Position numbers and translations under genes: made by a program
Assembly: GCF_008728195.1 (NCBI RefSeq)
Contig: NZ_CP031598.1
Location: 1,860,001-1,924,000 of the forward strand
Direction: 5' to 3'
Origin: Roseovarius indicus
Lineage (GTDB): Bacteria; Pseudomonadota; Alphaproteobacteria; Rhodobacterales; Rhodobacteraceae
Length of the DNA stretch: 64,000 bases
The notes under the pieces: generated by a model
The model's database searches: none
Seen by the model: the letters and a program-made list of their open reading frames with translations, nothing else
Told to the model about the DNA's origin: nothing
In this document: in pieces, positions 1 to 8,270 of the stretch
Position numbering within the stretch: the stretch's first letter is position 1
Layout: every line of letters begins with the position of its first letter

Positions 1-120
1 GGCGGGCGGCGTGGGCTGGCCGGGCATGTCGGGGAAGCCGGGGAAACCGGGGAGCCCGGGAAGGGCTTCGGCGCCGGGTTGGGGCTGGGGTTTGGGCTGG
101 GGAAGGAAAGGTAAGGACAT
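1..120 (-). CDS. possible 5' part of a Pro/Gly-rich protein (partial)
   Basis: Reading the minus strand from an ATG at 120 gives an open frame of 40 codons that runs off the left edge. It is very rich in Pro, Gly and Gln, with collagen-like LPGFPGFPD steps. A GAGG lies 12 bases before the ATG, which is a weak and rather distant ribosome-binding site. I do not recognise the protein. Low complexity at this GC content can produce such frames by chance, so this is only a tentative gene. Confidence 0.3.
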   Translation of the reverse strand, partial: MSLPFLPQPKPQPQPGAEALPGLPGFPGFPDMPGQPTPPA

Positions 121-408
121 GTGGTAACGCACCCTCGTATCCGGTTGTTGCGGTATGGAATGAAGCAATCAGGCCCATTCTTTGCGCAGGTCGGGTGACG
201 GCTTTGTGGCGGTTTTCACAAAGTTTGGTGACGGGGGTGCGAGGGAGGTGGACGAGAGGGGAGGGCGCGAAGCGCGAGGGGGGGCGGAGGCTGCGGACCG
301 GGGGCCGGGGTGCAGGGGTGGTGGGTTGGCACCCACCCTACGGTACGGCGCGAAGTGGCACGCCCCGGCGAGGGGCGTGCCGTCGTCGAGGGTCGAGGGC
401 CGGCGGGG
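121..408. other. intergenic region with two hairpins
   Basis: No convincing gene is seen here. Bases 190-300 are a purine-rich G tract. A 7-bp stem (320-326 with 331-337, loop TGGC) and a 10-bp GC-rich stem (357-366 with 372-381, loop GGCGA) follow. The second lies 28 bases past the stop of the neighbouring outer-membrane protein gene and is a candidate terminator for it, although no T-run follows it on that strand. Confidence 0.5.
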
Positions 409-1050
409 TTACTTGCCGCCGAGCTTGATGGAGACGCGCAGCAGCGCCGAGAAGGTTTCCGGCGCGACGGAGTAGGGCACGTCATAGGCCATCACGGTTC
501 GGTCGAATTCGGCCCAGCGGGCCTCGGCGCCGATATGGACCCGGTCGTTGACGGCGTATTCGAGGCCGAGGCCCCATGTCCAGCCGCCGATATCGCTCGA
601 GTCCGGGAAGGTTGTGACGGCGTTCCGGGTGAAGCCGGAATAATCCATCTGGGCGTAACCGGCGGTGCCGTAGACCAGCACGCGGTCGAAGGTCATGCCG
701 GCGCGGGCGCGGATCGTGGCGATCGAGTCGATCCCGGCGTTACAGGTGAAGGCCGGGTTGAAGCAGGGCACCGTGCTCGACATGTTCGTGAAGGCCCAGT
801 CGGCTTCGACACCCACGAGGAAACGGTTGTTGAACTGGTAATCGTAGCCGAGAAAGACGCCATACATGGCATCGTCAGAGTTGGGCTGGAACAGGTTGAA
901 CGCGTTCGATTTCGGCTTCAGCTCGCCATAGCCGGCCATTGCGCCGGCGTGGAAGCCTGTCCAGTCATGGGTGCCCTGGGCTTCGGCCGCCTGGCCCATG
1001 AAGAGCGCTGCGGCGAGGGCAAGTGCGGTATTTCTGATTTTTGCAAACAT
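409..1050 (-). CDS. outer-membrane beta-barrel protein (Omp25/31-like porin family)
   Basis: This is a 213-residue protein. It starts at MFAKIRNTALALAAALFMGQ, a typical Sec signal peptide cleaved after AEA, and a GGTGG precedes the ATG. The frame extends further upstream, but that part lacks signal-peptide character, so I chose 1050. The mature part has alternating polar and hydrophobic strands (GVFLGYDYQFNNRFLVGVEA, LVYGTAGYAQMDYSG, WTWGLGLEYAVNDRVHIGAE), as in the small 8-stranded barrels of alphaproteobacteria. It ends LLRVSIKLGGK rather than in the usual terminal Phe. The role is unknown; members of this family are abundant structural outer-membrane proteins. It lies downstream of ctaD on the same strand, separated by a terminator. 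Confidence 0.75.
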   Translation of the reverse strand: MFAKIRNTALALAAALFMGQAAEAQGTHDWTGFHAGAMAGYGELKPKSNAFNLFQPNSDDAMYGVFLGYDYQFNNRFLVGVEADWAFTNMSSTVPCFNPAFTCNAGIDSIATIRARAGMTFDRVLVYGTAGYAQMDYSGFTRNAVTTFPDSSDIGGWTWGLGLEYAVNDRVHIGAEARWAEFDRTVMAYDVPYSVAPETFSALLRVSIKLGGK

Positions 1051-1198
1051 TCTAAATTCCACCTTTGGTCCGTTATCGGAGTCCCCACCCCGAAGAGTCT
1101 CAGTGAACTTGAATCCGCGCAGTATGCACCGAGTCGGCGTCTTTTCCACGAAATAAGTGGGGGCCCGTCCGGGCAGGCCGGTGGATGAACCGTGGAAC

Positions 1199-1230
1199 GA
1201 AAAAGGCCCCGGGCGATGCCGGGGCCTTGA
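1199..1230 (-). terminator. rho-independent terminator after ctaD
   Basis: There is a perfect 10-bp stem: AAGGCCCCGG at 1203-1212 pairs with 1219-1228. In the ctaD direction it is followed by a T-run, seen as A residues at 1199-1204 on the plus strand. It begins about 25 bases past the ctaD stop. Confidence 0.8.
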
Positions 1231-1254
1231 TCTGGTGTCGCTGGAGGGCGGCGG

Positions 1255-2928
1255 TCAGTGCGCGTGGCCCTTGTCCCAGTCTTCCTGCTTGGGCAGGATT
1301 TCGAATGTGTGCTCGGGCGGGGGCGAGGCCACCGTCCATTCGAGCGTGTCGGCGTATTCGTTCCAGTAGTTGTTCTGGGTCACCTTCGCGCCGCGGAGGA
1401 GCGAGTAGATCACGATCCCGAAGAAGAACACGAAGGACGCAAAGGAGATGAACGCGCCGAGCGAGGACCACCAGTTCCAGACCGCGAAGGCCTCGGGGTA
1501 GTCGATGTAGCGGCGCGGCATGCCCTGGCGGCCCAGGAAGTGCTGCGGGAAGAAGGTGAGGTTGGCGCCCAGGAACATCGCCCAGAAGTGCAGCTTGCCT
1601 GCCCATTCCGGGTATTGGCGGCCCGTCATCTTGCCGAAGTAGAAGTAGATCCCGGCGAAGATGGCGAAGACGGCGCCCAGCGACATCACGTAGTGGAAGT
1701 GCGCGACCACGTAGTAGGTGTCGTGATAGGCGCGGTCGATGCCGGCCTGCGAGAGCACGATGCCGGTCACGCCGCCCACGGTGAAGAGGAACAGGAAGCC
1801 GAAGGCCCAGAGCATCGGCGTCTTGAACTCGATCGAGCCGCCCCACATCGTGGCGATCCACGAGAAGACCTTCACCCCTGTCGGCACGGCGATGACCATG
1901 GTTGCCAGCATGAAGTAGCTTTGCTGGGTCAGCGACATGCCGACGGTGTACATGTGGTGCGCCCACACGACGAAGCCGAGAAGGCCGATGGCGATCAGCG
2001 CCCAGACCATCGGCAGGTAGCCGAAGATCGGCTTGCGCGCGAAGGTCGCGATCACGTGGGAGATGATGCCGAAGCCGGGCAGGATGATGATGTACACTTC
2101 CGGGTGGCCGAAGAACCACAGGATGTGCTGATAGAGGATCGGGTCACCGCCGCCGGCCGGGTCGAAGAAGGTCGTGCCGAAGTTCCGGTCGGTCAGCAGC
2201 ATGGTGATGGCGCCCGCCAGGACCGGCAGCGACAGCAGGATGAGCCATGCGGTGACGAAGATCGACCACGCGAAGAGCGGCACCTTGAAGAGCGTCATGC
2301 CCGGGGCACGCATGTTCAGGAAGGTGGTGATCATGTTGATCGCGCCGAGGATCGAGGAGGCGCCCGAGACGTGGACCGCGAAGATCGCGAGGTCCATCGA
2401 CATGCCGGATTCGTTGACCGAGAGCGGCGGGTAGAGCACCCAGCCCACGCCCGAGCCGAGCTGGCCGTTGCCGCCCGGAGAGAGCAGCGAGGCGACGCCC
2501 AGCGAGGTACCGGCCACGTAGAGCCAGAAAGAAAGGTTGTTCATCCGCGGGAACGCCATGTCGGGCGCGCCGATCTGCAGCGGCATGAAGAAGTTGCCGA
2601 AGCCGCCGAAGAGGGCCGGGATCACCACGAAGAACATCATCAGGACGCCGTGATAGGTGATCATCACGTTCCAGAGGTGGCCGTTCGGGGTACATTCGCC
2701 CGCGGCCGCCGCGATGAAGCGCGCGCCTTCGAGGCACATGTACTGAACGCCCGGCTCCATCAGTTCCATCCGCATGTAGACGGTGAACATGACCGAGATC
2801 AGCCCGACGATGGCCGAGGTGATCAGGTAGAGGATACCGATATCCTTGTGGTTGGTGGACATGAACCATCGGGTGAAGAACCCCCGGTTATCTTCATGGC
2901 CATGGCCGTGAATGGCTGCATCTGCCAT
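1255..2928 (-). CDS. ctaD: cytochrome c oxidase subunit I (aa3 type)
   Basis: This 557-residue protein is the catalytic subunit of the aa3-type haem-copper oxidase in the inner membrane. It oxidises cytochrome c, reduces O2 to water and pumps protons. Visible hallmarks are the haem a His in [11 protein letters not shown], the Cu-B/tyrosine motif [17 protein letters not shown] with the A1-family Glu, the WAHHMYTVG pair, and the haem-ligand segment [12 protein letters not shown]. About twelve hydrophobic helices fit the normal 550-560 residue length. The start [10 protein letters not shown] is preceded by GGAGG. As in Rhodobacter, the gene stands alone, away from the subunit II/III genes. A perfect FNR-type box lies upstream (3035-3048). 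Confidence 0.97.
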   Translation of the reverse strand: MADAAIHGHGHEDNRGFFTRWFMSTNHKDIGILYLITSAIVGLISVMFTVYMRMELMEPGVQYMCLEGARFIAAAAGECTPNGHLWNVMITYHGVLMMFFVVIPALFGGFGNFFMPLQIGAPDMAFPRMNNLSFWLYVAGTSLGVASLLSPGGNGQLGSGVGWVLYPPLSVNESGMSMDLAIFAVHVSGASSILGAINMITTFLNMRAPGMTLFKVPLFAWSIFVTAWLILLSLPVLAGAITMLLTDRNFGTTFFDPAGGGDPILYQHILWFFGHPEVYIIILPGFGIISHVIATFARKPIFGYLPMVWALIAIGLLGFVVWAHHMYTVGMSLTQQSYFMLATMVIAVPTGVKVFSWIATMWGGSIEFKTPMLWAFGFLFLFTVGGVTGIVLSQAGIDRAYHDTYYVVAHFHYVMSLGAVFAIFAGIYFYFGKMTGRQYPEWAGKLHFWAMFLGANLTFFPQHFLGRQGMPRRYIDYPEAFAVWNWWSSLGAFISFASFVFFFGIVIYSLLRGAKVTQNNYWNEYADTLEWTVASPPPEHTFEILPKQEDWDKGHAH

Positions 2929-3271
2929 TGGCTGCCTCCTGCTGAAACTTACTGTGGCGCGTCACCGGTCGAGTCACGCACCGGCAATTGTTGCAGGTTT
3001 TAGAATGTCTCCGTGACCGGGGCAATGCATGAGTTTGATCTGGATCAATGAATATTGTCGCACCCCCGCGGCGCGTGGGGCCGGTTCGGTTCCCTGTGAT
3101 CACGCGGATGTGTTCTAGGGACACGAAACGGTGAGGCCGTCCGGGGCAAGCGGAATTATTCTTTGTTTTCAGGGGTAAGTGACCAAACGTCACCCTGCGC
3201 GACGCTGGAACCATCTGCGTGTGGCTGACGTTGGGTTGCTGAAGTTCGATGATAGGAAAGAGGAGATTATC
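2929..3271. other. divergent promoter region ctaD / small secreted protein
   Basis: This 343-bp gap separates two divergent genes. It contains the FNR-type box at 3035-3048 and AT-richer DNA around 3045-3060 and 3150-3175. No coding potential is apparent beyond an unsupported upstream extension of the plus-strand gene. Confidence 0.6.
3035..3048. promoter_or_regulatory. FNR/FnrL box upstream of ctaD
   Basis: TTGATCTGGATCAA is a perfect match to the TTGAT-N4-ATCAA consensus of FNR-family regulators (FnrL in Rhodobacter). It is centred about 113 bp upstream of the ctaD start and 230 bp upstream of the divergent gene. Given the position, it could repress aa3 oxidase synthesis when oxygen is low; that direction is inferred from the known role of FnrL-type regulators. 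Confidence 0.8.
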
Positions 3272-3649
3272 ATGAAACATTGGAACGCCATTACCAAGAC
3301 CGGCGCAGCCGCCACCGTTGCGCTGCTGGTCGGTCTTCCCGCCAACGCCATGACCTGCGAGGAATTCACCGCGATGAGCGCGGAGAACCAGCAGGGCTAT
3401 ATCATGGGCCTTGATGCCGGCCGTACCGAAGCGCGCGAGATGGCGCGCGGCGACGCGCCGGACAGCCAGGGCGAAGGTGTCTCCGTCAAGGAGGACGAGA
3501 GCACCGATGGCGGGCGTGAGGAAGCGCGCGACGAAGCCAACAGCGCGCCGGACATGTACGTTCAGGTCGTGGAAGACTGCACCGCATCGCCGGGCATGAC
3601 CGTGACCGAGGCATTCCCCATGGCGGATCCTCAGGGGAAGGGCGGCTGA
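3272..3649 (+). CDS. small secreted HdeA/HdeB-like protein
   Basis: This 125-residue protein has a clear Sec signal peptide (MKHWNAITKTGAAATVALLV, cleaved after ANA). The start is fixed by AGGAG eight bases before the ATG; longer forms lose the signal-peptide pattern. The mature part begins MTCEEFTAM and has a second Cys near the end (VEDCTASPG). That is the two-cysteine layout of periplasmic HdeA-type proteins, which also begin with a TCEDF-like motif. The middle is acidic and Arg/Glu-rich. HdeA proteins are acid-stress chaperones. Assignment to the family is by motif only, so the chaperone function is not claimed. It is followed directly by a strong terminator, so it is monocistronic. Confidence 0.6.
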   Translation: MKHWNAITKTGAAATVALLVGLPANAMTCEEFTAMSAENQQGYIMGLDAGRTEAREMARGDAPDSQGEGVSVKEDESTDGGREEARDEANSAPDMYVQVVEDCTASPGMTVTEAFPMADPQGKGG

Positions 3650-3680
3650 CGCCCAACTGATCCGTTGCTTTTCAAGGTTG

Positions 3681-3721
3681 CCGGCCCTTTCGCACCATGT
3701 GCGGAAGGGTCGGTTCTTTTT
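3681..3721 (+). terminator. rho-independent terminator
   Basis: A 15-bp stem (3681-3695 with 3699-3713, two G-T pairs, loop CAT) is followed by TTCTTTTT. It lies 31 bases after the stop of the small secreted protein gene. Confidence 0.9.
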
Positions 3722-3789
3722 GGGGGCGGTGATTTTTCAATAAATTTAGGAAGTTAGTCCACGCAAGCTGAGCGGGACAGCCGTTCGGC

Positions 3790-4452
3790 TTATACCTGTT
3801 CCAGCGCCGGGAAGACGTTGGGGAAGGTTTTCTTAAGCGCCACGTCGACATCGCCCATGTCCACCGGAAGGCCGAGATCGACGAGCGAGGTGACGCCGTG
3901 CTCGGCGATGCCGCAGGGGACGATGCCGGAGAAGTGCTCGAGATCGGGTTCGACGTTGATCGAGATGCCGTGGAAGCTGACCCAGCGGCGCATCTTGATG
4001 CCGATGGCGGCGATCTTGTCTTCGGGCTTCTCGCCCGTTGGGGTCAGCGGCCTGTCGTCGCGCACCACCCAGACGCCCACCCGACCGGGGCGGATTTCGC
4101 CCTTCACGTTGAACTGGTCGAGCGTGGCGATGACCCAGGCCTCGAGATCCTCGACGAAGCGGCGCACGTCGCGGCCGCGGCGGCCGACATTCAGCATGAC
4201 ATAGACCACCCGCTGGCCCGGCCCGTGATAGGTGTACTGCCCGCCCCGGCGGGTCTGGTGCACCGGGAACCGGTCGGGCGCGTGCAGGTCGGCGGGGTCG
4301 GCGGAGGTGCCGGCGGTGTAGAGGGGCGGGTGTTCGAGAAGCCATATGGCCTCGGCGGCGCGGCCCTCGGCGATGGCGGCGGCGCGCGCCTCCATCTCGC
4401 GGCAGGCGGTTTCATATCCGGTCAGGCCGGGGGAGGTGATCCAGTCGACCAT
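3790..4452 (-). CDS. lipB: octanoyl-[acyl-carrier-protein]:protein N-octanoyltransferase
   Basis: This 220-residue cytoplasmic enzyme transfers octanoate from acyl carrier protein to the lipoyl domains of 2-oxoacid dehydrogenases and GcvH. It is the first step of lipoate synthesis. Family motifs are the [13 protein letters not shown] segment, the catalytic Lys in [15 protein letters not shown] and the catalytic Cys in [14 protein letters not shown]. Length is normal. The start [10 protein letters not shown] fits the family N-terminus. It is divergent from the next gene and has no operon partner. Confidence 0.95.
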   Translation of the reverse strand: MVDWITSPGLTGYETACREMEARAAAIAEGRAAEAIWLLEHPPLYTAGTSADPADLHAPDRFPVHQTRRGGQYTYHGPGQRVVYVMLNVGRRGRDVRRFVEDLEAWVIATLDQFNVKGEIRPGRVGVWVVRDDRPLTPTGEKPEDKIAAIGIKMRRWVSFHGISINVEPDLEHFSGIVPCGIAEHGVTSLVDLGLPVDMGDVDVALKKTFPNVFPALEQV

Positions 4453-4628
4453 TTTCCAGGTGGCCTCTTTTCTGGCGCCCGCGATTCGCCCGCGCGCGCG
4501 GTAACCAAGGGAGTATCGTATTGAGGGAAAAGTGCAAATTCGGCCGCAAAAAACCCTGACGGATTCGTGATGGGCCGTGCTAGCATGCGCGCTATCAAGG
4601 AATTTTCGTACCTGGAGGGATAAAAATT

Positions 4629-6236
4629 ATGGCTTTCAAAAGGATCACCGGCGCGGCGGTGATGACCGCGATGCTGATGGTGCCGGTAAGCCGGGCCCAT
4701 GCCGGCGACGAGTTTGTCGGCGGGCTTGTCGGCGGGCTGATCGGCGGCGCGATCGGCAGCGGCATTGCGAACCAGCAGCGCCAGAAGACGCGCACGACGC
4801 GCTCGCGCACGGTTTACGTGCAACCCCGCGCCACCTCGGCGCAGCGGCAGACGGCGCGGGAAATCCAGACCTCGCTGAATTACTTCGGCTTCAATGCCGG
4901 GGCGGCGGATGGCGTTCTGGGCGGGCAGTCGCGGGCCGCGATTTCGCGCTACCAGGGCTACATGGGGTATCCGGCGACGGGGCAGCTGACCGAATACGAG
5001 AAGACCATGCTGCTGGGCGCCTATCACCGGGCGCTGGCGGGCGGGGCGGAGGTCAACCAGATCATCGCCAAGTCGAACGAGGGCGCGCGGGCGGTTCTGA
5101 TCGCGCAGCGTGACGGGACGACCGGCACGCGCACCACCGGCTATGCCGGGCTGCCGCTGTCGGTGTCGCAGGCGGTGGACGAGGTGGCGGACAGTTCCGA
5201 CCCGTCGGCCGAGCAGCTGTTGCAGCGCTCGGGGTTCATCCAGCTGGCGGACCTCAACGGCGATGGCAGCACCGATTACATCATCGACACGGCGCTGGCC
5301 GGCAGCAGCTTCTGGTGCAACGCCTCGCAGTGCAAGACGATGGTCTTCGCCTCGACCTCGGACGGGTACCGGCGCAACGACCTGCTGCTGCACGCGCCCA
5401 AGCCCGACAGCTTCGACTGTATCGGCGGCACCTGCCAGGTGAAGGCGGCGCCCGCGGCACAGCCCGAGGCCAACACGATGATGGCCAAGGCCGAGGAGCC
5501 GGAAGCCGGCGCCACCGCCGGGCTGACCCTGCCGGTGTTCAACACCGCCCCGAAGCAGAAATCGCTGTCGAGCCATTGCAGCAAGGTCAACCTGCTGACC
5601 AGCGCCAATGGCGGGTTCACCACCGTGTCGGACGTGAGCAACCCCGATTTCGCGCTGAGCGAACAGCTGTGCCTGACGCGGACCTATGCCGTGGCAAGGG
5701 GTGAGGACATCATCGCCTCGGTCCAGGGGGCGAGCCAGGCCGCGATCGAGCAGCAATGCGACGCCTTCGGGGCCAGCATGGCGGGCTATATCGGGTCGCT
5801 CAACTCGAAGTCGCCCAAGGCGGTTCTGAACGAGGTGAGCACCCTCGTCCTGAACAGCGGCATGACCCCGGAACAGCTTCGCACGACCGCGCAGATCTGC
5901 ATGGCGAGCGGCTACCAGTCGGACAAGATGCCGGCGGCGCTGGGCGGGGCCCTGCTGCTGACCGCGCTGGGCGAACGGCCCTATGCCGAGCTGGTGGGGC
6001 ACCACCTGCATGGCGGGTTCGGCACGGATGACAACGCCGACATGGCGCTGGCATGGTACGAGGTGGCGATCTCGGCGCTGGATGGCGGGGCGGCCCCGGT
6101 CTTTGCCCCGAGCCAGGCCGAGCGGATCGACGTGGTGCGCAAGGCGGCCCTCGGGCTGGCCGGACACGACATGACGACGCCGGTTCCGGCGGCCAGCACC
6201 GGGACGACCATGCCGGTCTTCACGCTGTCGGAGTAA
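4629..6236 (+). CDS. secreted peptidoglycan-binding-like protein with glycine zipper
   Basis: This 535-residue protein starts after a good GGAGGG ribosome-binding site. Residues 1-24 form a Sec signal peptide ending SRAHA. Residues 28-46 are a glycine zipper (GGLVGGLIGGAIGSGIA), as in 17-kDa outer-membrane antigens. About residues 73-125 match a peptidoglycan-binding type 1 fold (IQTSLNYFGFNAGAADGVLG ... RYQGYMGYPATGQL). Then come a segment with an EF-hand-like DLNGDGSTDYI loop (near 205) and a long C-terminal domain that I do not recognise. It is likely exported and cell-wall associated. The function of the large C-terminal part is unknown. Confidence 0.8.
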   Translation: MAFKRITGAAVMTAMLMVPVSRAHAGDEFVGGLVGGLIGGAIGSGIANQQRQKTRTTRSRTVYVQPRATSAQRQTAREIQTSLNYFGFNAGAADGVLGGQSRAAISRYQGYMGYPATGQLTEYEKTMLLGAYHRALAGGAEVNQIIAKSNEGARAVLIAQRDGTTGTRTTGYAGLPLSVSQAVDEVADSSDPSAEQLLQRSGFIQLADLNGDGSTDYIIDTALAGSSFWCNASQCKTMVFASTSDGYRRNDLLLHAPKPDSFDCIGGTCQVKAAPAAQPEANTMMAKAEEPEAGATAGLTLPVFNTAPKQKSLSSHCSKVNLLTSANGGFTTVSDVSNPDFALSEQLCLTRTYAVARGEDIIASVQGASQAAIEQQCDAFGASMAGYIGSLNSKSPKAVLNEVSTLVLNSGMTPEQLRTTAQICMASGYQSDKMPAALGGALLLTALGERPYAELVGHHLHGGFGTDDNADMALAWYEVAISALDGGAAPVFAPSQAERIDVVRKAALGLAGHDMTTPVPAASTGTTMPVFTLSE

Positions 6237-6329
6237 GGTTCACAGCCGGGAGGGCGCTCCTGTTTGACCCGGCTGCGGCCTGTGTGCCGCGGGGTTTCAT
6301 ATATGCGGCTCCGCGGGGTCACAGGCGAT

Positions 6330-6359
6330 GCGCGGCATGGGGGAAACCCCGTGCCGCGC
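6330..6359. other. 13-bp hairpin with GAAA tetraloop
   Basis: Bases 6330-6342 pair with 6347-6359 without interruption (one T-G pair) around a GAAA tetraloop. No T-run follows. It lies between the peptidoglycan-binding protein gene and tRNA-Leu. It may be a terminator or processing element for either neighbour, but no role is proven. The rest of 6237-6450 shows a weaker inverted repeat (6243-6250 with 6268-6275) and no gene. Confidence 0.6.
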
Positions 6360-6450
6360 CTTCGTTCGAGGGGGGCGCGAAAAAGGCGGAATTTTCCTCT
6401 TCACAAGGGCGCGGCAATTGCGTATACGCCGCGCACCTACCTGATCACGT

Positions 6451-6537
6451 GCGGTCGTGGCGGAATTGGTAGACGCGCAGCGTTGAGGTCGCTGTGGGGT
6501 AACACCCGTGGAAGTTCGAGTCTTCTCGACCGCACCA
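6451..6537 (+). tRNA. tRNA-Leu (anticodon GAG)
   Basis: This is an 87-base tRNA with the long variable arm expected of class II tRNAs. The acceptor stem GCGGTCG pairs with CGACCGC, followed by discriminator A and an encoded CCA. The anticodon stem CAGCG/CGCTG encloses the loop TTGAGGT, giving anticodon GAG (reads CTC and CTT). The D-loop has the GG of AATTGGTAGA and the T-loop has GTTCGAGTC. Confidence 0.97.
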
Positions 6538-6588
6538 ATCACTCCCAGACATGGATGATGCCTTTGTGTGCTGTCGGCGCGGGTGAGG

Positions 6589-6634
6589 CGTTTTCTTGAA
6601 AAGAAAACGGTCCGAAATCTTTTGAAGATTTCGG
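6589..6634. repeat. twin perfect hairpins downstream of tRNA-Leu
   Basis: Two perfect hairpins stand two bases apart. The first has a 9-bp stem (6589-6597 with 6601-6609, loop GAA). The second has a 10-bp stem (6612-6621 with 6625-6634, loop TTG). They sit 51 bases after the tRNA. They look like a small dispersed palindromic element or a processing signal; only one copy of this type is seen in this window. Confidence 0.65.
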
Positions 6635-6769
6635 TTTGGCCGTTGGGGTTTTGGGCAAGGCTCGGAGGCGTCTTGCGCCGAGCTGTTCTTCCGGCGCGTA
6701 CGCAGCGTGGCTCTCGATCCAGCGGCCGAAGGCCTTGACGGAAATTCATTCGGCCATTCTGATGACGGT

Positions 6770-7183
6770 ATGGGACACGCAGGCAGGTTGGATCAGAGGC
6801 AGAAAAAGACCTTCGCTGTCGCGTTTCCCGTCGTGATGGCCGTGACACTTGCCGTGCTTTACCTCGTGAATGACCATGACAGCCCGGGCCGATTGTTGGC
6901 GGGGGCGGTATACGCGACGTTGCGGATGTCCTCGCTGTACCTGTTCGTCATATTCGTGACGTGCCCATTCGGGTTCTTCTGGAGGGTCGCGGCGATTAAT
7001 TCTGCCGTCGGTTTGATCGTTCTTTTCGTGGCATACCACGCCTATGCGGGGCGGGACGCCGATATCGGGGCGGTCATCACCTCGACGCTTGTCGATTACG
7101 GCGATTACCTGAAAGTGCTGGGGCTTGTCTCGGTTCTGCTTGGAAGCGTCGTGAAATACGTGTCCCGGCGCAGGTTCTGGTGA
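6770..7183 (+). CDS. hypothetical membrane protein
   Basis: About 137 residues with four hydrophobic segments: AVAFPVVMAVTLAVLYLV, the region LYLFVIFVTCPFGFFW, SAVGLIVLFVAYHAY and YLKVLGLVSVLLGSVV. A basic tail KYVSRRRFW follows. I do not recognise a family. No clear ribosome-binding site is seen. The first ATG is at 6770, and a GTG at 6707 is possible but adds a low-quality N-terminus. Codon use and GC are lower than in the flanking genes, so this may be a locally acquired or fast-evolving gene. Confidence 0.5.
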   Translation: MGHAGRLDQRQKKTFAVAFPVVMAVTLAVLYLVNDHDSPGRLLAGAVYATLRMSSLYLFVIFVTCPFGFFWRVAAINSAVGLIVLFVAYHAYAGRDADIGAVITSTLVDYGDYLKVLGLVSVLLGSVVKYVSRRRFW

Positions 7184-7309
7184 AACCAAGCGCTTTTCGA
7201 GCTCACACCCGATAATGTTGCGGAGTCCAAACCGCTCGGGTGGCGCCAAGTCTCGACTATCCCCGGGAAACATGCTTCCTGACCCAAGGTAGGGTGTGTG
7301 AGGGCCGGG

Positions 7310-8218
7310 ATGACGGGCAGAACCAACAATGCCGTGATGGGCATTCTGATCAGCATCGTGGCGCTTGTCCTGTTCGACTTCATGGCCCTGATCATCAAGG
7401 CCCTGTCGGTGCGCTATGCGGCGGCGGAGCTGTCGGCCTATCGCAACCTCTTCGGGCTGGTGCCGAGTGCGCTGGCGCTGTGGATGACGGCCACGTGGCG
7501 GCGGGGCGACCGGAGCCTGAGGATGCGGCAGTGGCGGCTGGCCGTGGGGCGGGGCATGGCGGTGACGCTGGCGCAGCTGCTGTTCTACCTGTCGCTGGGG
7601 CTGATGGCCTTTGCGACGGCGACGACGATTTCCTACACGACCGCGCTTTTCACCACCGCGCTGGCGGTGCCGCTCCTGGGCGAGCGGGTGGGGGTGATCC
7701 GGTGGGCGGCGGTGGCGATCGGGTTCGTGGGGGTGCTGCTGATCATGCGGCCGGGCACGGATGCGTTTGCCTGGCACATGCTGCTGCCGTTCGGGGCCTC
7801 GGCGCTCTATGCCTTTACCGGGGTGAGTGCGCGGATGGTCGACGAGGGGGTGCCGACGCCGCTGTTCAACCTCTATTCCTCGGCCGTGGCGGCGGTGGGG
7901 TCGGTCGTGCTGGCCTTTGCCCTGGGCGGGTTTTCCCCGCTGGCGAGCTGGTACGATGCGGGGATGATCTTTCTGATGGGGCTTTTCGGGGGCTCGGCGG
8001 TGCTGTGTCTCGTGGTGTCGTTCCGGATGACGGAGCCCAGCAACCTTGCCCCGTTCAGCTATTTCGGGATCCCGATCGCCTTTGTCTTCGGCTGGCTCTT
8101 CTTCGGCGAGGCGCCGATCGATACGCTGATGCCGGGGGCACTTCTGATCGTGTTCGGCGGGCTGATGATCGTCTTCCGCGAACGGCGGTTGCGGCGGGCC
8201 GGGCGGTTGGTGGAGTGA
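7310..8218 (+). CDS. EamA/DMT-family transporter
   Basis: This 302-residue inner-membrane protein has ten hydrophobic helices arranged as two EamA repeats (about residues 10-145 and 155-295). It shows the family signatures YLSLGLMAFATATTISYTTA, PLLGERVGVIRWAAVAIGF and AFVFGWLFFGEAP. The substrate is unknown; relatives export amino acids or metabolites. GAGG lies seven bases before the ATG at 7310, and a GTG at 7298 with AGGG upstream is an alternative start. It converges on the TRAP transporter genes, with a shared hairpin between them. Confidence 0.85.
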   Translation: MTGRTNNAVMGILISIVALVLFDFMALIIKALSVRYAAAELSAYRNLFGLVPSALALWMTATWRRGDRSLRMRQWRLAVGRGMAVTLAQLLFYLSLGLMAFATATTISYTTALFTTALAVPLLGERVGVIRWAAVAIGFVGVLLIMRPGTDAFAWHMLLPFGASALYAFTGVSARMVDEGVPTPLFNLYSSAVAAVGSVVLAFALGGFSPLASWYDAGMIFLMGLFGGSAVLCLVVSFRMTEPSNLAPFSYFGIPIAFVFGWLFFGEAPIDTLMPGALLIVFGGLMIVFRERRLRRAGRLVE

Positions 8219-8246
8219 AAAGGGCCGCCACGGTTGTGACGGCCCT
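8217..8246. terminator. probable bidirectional terminator between the transporter genes
   Basis: A 10-bp stem with one C-A mismatch (8221-8230 with 8237-8246) separates two convergent genes. The minus strand has a short T-run (AAAA at 8217-8220 on the plus strand) and the plus strand has CGTTCGTTT. It therefore probably serves the TRAP operon and possibly the EamA gene too. Confidence 0.6.
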
Positions 8247-8270
8247 CGTTCGTTTCACGGGTGCCTCCGG

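Noticed and set aside
1258..3003. A 581-codon open frame on the plus strand opposite ctaD
   Set aside because: It is an antisense shadow of a strongly conserved oxidase gene, common in high-GC DNA; its product is Asp/His/Arg-rich and resembles nothing.
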